A stretch of 9,519 nucleotides of DNA from Bacteroidia bacterium (GTDB lineage Bacteria > Bacteroidota > Bacteroidia > Flavobacteriales > Flavobacteriaceae): contig JAUICT010000049.1 of NCBI GenBank assembly GCA_030429325.1, positions 1-9,519 of the forward strand, in the 5' to 3' direction. Positions 7,128-9,519 of the stretch are shown here, piece after piece. The position numbers and the translations under genes were made by a program. Every line of letters starts with the position of its first letter. The first letter of the stretch is position 1. The notes under the pieces are model-generated. The model saw only the letters and a program-made list of their open reading frames with translations. It was not told the origin of the DNA and searched no databases.

Positions 7128-8147
7128 TTATAAGGCACTTTTGAACTGCTCCAAGAACCGGACATCATTCTCGCTCAACAGGCGAATGTCCGAAATTTGA
7201 TGCAATAATAGGGCAATACGGTCTATTCCCATACCAAAAGCAAATCCGGAATATACTTCGGGATCTATGCCACAATTGCGTAGCACATTGGGGTCTACCA
7301 TTCCACAGCCCATGATTTCCAACCAGCCGGTACCCTTGGTCATCCGGTAATCGGTTTCTGTTTCAAGGCCCCAGTATACATCCACTTCGGCACTGGGTTC
7401 TGTAAAAGGGAAATAGGAGGGTCTAAGTCGTATTTTGGATTTTCCGAACATCTCAGAAGTAAAATACTGCAGCGTTTGCTTCAAATCGGCAAAGGATACG
7501 TTCTTGTCCACATACAAACCTTCCACTTGATGGAAAAAACAATGTGAACGGGCAGAAATGGCCTCATTTCGATATACTCTACCGGGAGAAATGGTCCGGA
7601 TGGGTGGTTTGTTGCTTTCCATATACCTGACCTGTACGGATGAGGTGTGGGTACGCAACAGGATGTCAGGATCTGTTTGGATAAAGAAAGTATCCTGCAT
7701 GTCTCTGGCCGGATGGTATTCCGGGAGGTTCAATGCCGTAAAGTTGTGCCAATCATCTTCAATTTCCGGGCCTTCGGATACGTTGAAGCCAATTCTTGAG
7801 AAGATGTCAATGATTTGGTTTTTCACAATGGAAATGGGATGCCTTGCCCCAATTTCAATGGGTTCACCCGGGCGGGTCAAATCCCCGAACTTGCCAGCGG
7901 TTTCCGCTTGGTTCTCAAGGGCGGCCTTTAGTTTGTTGACTTTTTCCGTTGCCGAGTTTTTCAATTGATTGATAACCTGTCCAAACTCTTTCTTTTCTTC
8001 ATTGGGAACATTTTTGAACTCGGCAAAGAAACTGTTCAACAAGCCCTTTTTTCCCAAATACTTGATTCGGAAATTCTCTATCTCTTCTGTTGAGGTTGAA
8101 GTGAACTTTTCTACTTCAGCCAAGTGTTCCTTTATGGTCTCAATCAT
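7128..8147 (-). CDS. pheS: Phenylalanine--tRNA ligase alpha subunit
   Basis: The enzyme charges tRNA-Phe with phenylalanine using ATP, working in the cytoplasm as an alpha2-beta2 tetramer with PheT. The 339-residue chain has the usual bacterial length. The N-terminal coiled coil that contacts tRNA spans about 1-85. The class II catalytic core begins near GARHPI (100-105) and includes SEGPEIEDDWHNF (124-136), motif 2 around RTISPGRVYRNE (184-195), TEPSAEVDVYW (249-259) and motif 3 GFAFGMGIDRIALL (301-314). Ala303 in GFAFG corresponds to the alanine at 294 in E. coli PheS that restricts the amino-acid pocket. The ATG at 8147 overlaps the stop of the upstream membrane protein gene by 8 bases, so translation is probably coupled. 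No pheT follows; in this window pheS is separated from its partner gene, as is common in Bacteroidota. No convincing terminator hairpin is visible in the 124 bases downstream. Confidence 0.98.
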   Translation of the reverse strand: MIETIKEHLAEVEKFTSTSTEEIENFRIKYLGKKGLLNSFFAEFKNVPNEEKKEFGQVINQLKNSATEKVNKLKAALENQAETAGKFGDLTRPGEPIEIGARHPISIVKNQIIDIFSRIGFNVSEGPEIEDDWHNFTALNLPEYHPARDMQDTFFIQTDPDILLRTHTSSVQVRYMESNKPPIRTISPGRVYRNEAISARSHCFFHQVEGLYVDKNVSFADLKQTLQYFTSEMFGKSKIRLRPSYFPFTEPSAEVDVYWGLETETDYRMTKGTGWLEIMGCGMVDPNVLRNCGIDPEVYSGFAFGMGIDRIALLLHQISDIRLLSENDVRFLEQFKSAL

Positions 8148-8832
8148 TTTTACTGGCAGTATTGGCCGACAAATTTAGCAAATTGTCCTTGAATATGTAG
8201 GCAATAAGATAATGTACGGCCACTCCACCAAAAAAATGCCATAACCAATGGGTGCCCATAGGGAAGAAAGTTTGGTTTTTGTCTATACTCCGAAACAGTA
8301 TGGCCACTGCAAAAATTGCAAAAGAGAGGATTACCAGCGAAACATTTTTTCCTTTAGTTTTAATAAGGTACCACACTAAAGGCAACAGAATTGTAAACGC
8401 GGTAATCACATATCCCAAAGAAATGCGCCATCCTTTTGGCAGAGGTATAATACGAAGCATATAAGAGGCGCCTAATAACAAAACCACAAGTAACAGACGT
8501 TGCCACCATGATTTAACCACCTTAAAAATAAAATAGATGACCAGGGCAGCACAAAGGAACATAATGGGCATCCAGTCCAGCCTTAGCCAGAATTCATGAC
8601 TTCTTGTGGCATGGTAAATAGTGCCGCCAACATAGCTTACAGCAATTACCGGAAGAACCCAAGCCAAAAAAAGATGCACCTTGGTGTTCTTGTACACTTT
8701 TATGCCCCAATAAACAATAATGAACAAAAAGATAAGATTGCTTAGGGTGTTATAAGGTTCCACAGGAAACCTACCATCCAGGGTTTCTAAATAAATAGGT
8801 CCTGAATCATTTGGGAATTTTGGGAAAAGCAT
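8140..8832 (-). CDS. Seven-helix membrane protein, ceramidase-like CREST-superfamily candidate
   Basis: The 230-residue protein has about seven hydrophobic helices (roughly 29-46, 52-72, 86-104, 111-128, 136-157, 163-180 and 196-214). Its polar residues follow the pattern of alkaline ceramidases and other CREST hydrolases: EPYNTLSN (25-32) before the first helix, GGTIYHATRS with His74 at the end of the second, Asp86 in RLDWMPI, and His195/His199 in GTHWLWHF. In human ACER3 the equivalent His81, His217 and His221 bind zinc next to Asp92. The ACER3 serine (Ser77, four residues before the His) appears as Gly70, with Thr71 beside it, so the active site may differ. It would sit in the inner membrane and could act on amide-linked lipids, plausible because many Bacteroidota make sphingolipids; this is inference. 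It starts 21 bases after the SulP gene and overlaps pheS by 8 bases. A member of the superfamily with other activity is the main alternative. Confidence 0.72.
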   Translation of the reverse strand: MLFPKFPNDSGPIYLETLDGRFPVEPYNTLSNLIFLFIIVYWGIKVYKNTKVHLFLAWVLPVIAVSYVGGTIYHATRSHEFWLRLDWMPIMFLCAALVIYFIFKVVKSWWQRLLLVVLLLGASYMLRIIPLPKGWRISLGYVITAFTILLPLVWYLIKTKGKNVSLVILSFAIFAVAILFRSIDKNQTFFPMGTHWLWHFFGGVAVHYLIAYIFKDNLLNLSANTASKND

Positions 8833-8853
8833 GGGTTTATCCGTAGTACGTAA

Positions 8854-9519
8854 TTAGGGGTTAACACTTTCGGAGCCATTGCCAATCCAATTCATACAGG
8901 ACTTAAAAGTATCAAAAATATGCTCTTGAGGAATTAAACCCGGGATTATATCAATACGTTCCATCATGTATTTTGGCTGGTCCAGGATACCTACCAAAAG
9001 CACTCTAATGTTTTTCCTGTTTAAGTCCTGTAGCACATCTTCCATGGCATAAAGACCAGACTGGTCCATGTATTGCATGCGTCCCATTCGGATAATGACT
9101 GTAGATGCGGTGTCTGAAAATCGCTGGTGGAACCAAAAAACAAGGGTCCCTTAATGTGCTTAATGAAAACATCTTCCTTAATTTTTTGCGGGAGATTCTT
9201 TTCATCGGACCATGCTTCTTCTTTCAGGGGCTTTACATCAGACCTTTTTGCAGTAAGGTCTCCAATTTTTTTCATGAACATCAACGATGCAATTACCAAC
9301 CCTATACCTACAGCATATACCAAGTTCCATATGGAAGATAGAACCAATACCACCAACATGATGATTACTTCTGAGCTCAACTTCATCGGACCCAATTTAA
9401 TGTCCTTTGGAAGGTGTGGAATTGCTTTCAACCCTCTATAGTCCATTACTCCTATACCCACGGTGACCAATATACCAGCTAAAACCGCAGCGGGTATTTG
9501 AGAGGCCACAGGGCCAAGA
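8854..9519 (-). pseudogene. SulP-family anion transporter, C-terminal part, frameshifted in the STAS domain
   Basis: SulP proteins (SLC26 relatives) move sulfate, bicarbonate or similar anions across the inner membrane. The frame open at the window edge gives LGPVASQIPAAVLAGILV and a further pair of helices around SSEVIIMLVVLVLSS, then the linker and the first STAS strand FIKHIKGPLFFGSTSDFQ. After about 9114 this frame turns into unrelated sequence and stops at 9021-9023. The rest of the STAS domain continues in the -1 frame: TASTVIIRMGRMQYMDQSG, with the canonical D-x-S-G loop, then LYAMEDVLQDL, and ends at the TAA at 8854-8856. The gene is therefore broken, or the assembled sequence has an error. 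The GTG at 9509 is not the start, because the frame reads on upstream. The STAS fragment alone might be made from internal ATGs such as 9087, but it would lack its first strand. Confidence 0.85.

Noticed and set aside
7558..7968. 136-codon plus-strand open frame opposite pheS
   Set aside because: It is antisense to conserved pheS catalytic sequence, with no family resemblance; a shadow frame.
9135..9140. Programmed frameshifting at the T6 run inside the SulP STAS region
   Set aside because: A shift here would replace the family-like residues GSTSDF with WFHQRF, so the frame break must lie further downstream, near 9115. SulP genes are also not known to me for programmed frameshifting.

Overview
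The window reads as a chromosomal segment of a Bacteroidota bacterium, most likely a marine member of the Flavobacteriaceae. Supporting signs are A-rich rather than Shine-Dalgarno-rich leaders before start codons, TAnnTTTG-type promoter elements, short lipoprotein signals ending in SSC or QSC, and the protein flavour of the RND pump and SulP genes. The genus cannot be fixed from the sequence alone. Coding density is very high: every gap is shorter than 130 bases. All complete genes lie on the minus strand; only a 43-codon gene end at the left edge is on the plus strand.

Reading along the minus strand (right to left), the first block is 9519-7128. It holds the C-terminal part of a SulP-family anion transporter whose STAS domain is split by a frameshift near 9115, then a seven-helix membrane protein with the His/Asp pattern of the ceramidase-like CREST hydrolases, then pheS (phenylalanyl-tRNA synthetase alpha chain). 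The last two genes overlap by 8 bases. This block looks co-directional and probably co-transcribed, although its genes have no obvious common function.

A 124-base gap (7004-7127) carries the only clear regulatory region: a Bacteroidota-type promoter with palindromic operator-like sequence between and around its elements. It drives the second block, 7003-173: a GbsR/MarR-type winged-helix regulator, a periplasmic adaptor (membrane fusion) lipoprotein, an HAE1/AcrB-type RND pump, a NodT-type outer-membrane channel lipoprotein and a TetR/AcrR regulator. The three middle proteins would together form a complete tripartite envelope-spanning efflux pump driven by the proton gradient. The operon is unusual in being bracketed by two regulators of different families.

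At the far left, a plus-strand membrane protein gene ends at 132 and converges on the TetR gene, with 40 bases between them.

I see no rRNA, tRNA, CRISPR array, insertion sequence or phage-like gene. The points most worth checking are the broken SulP gene, the ceramidase-like protein coupled to pheS, the operator-promoter, and the two-regulator layout of the pump operon.
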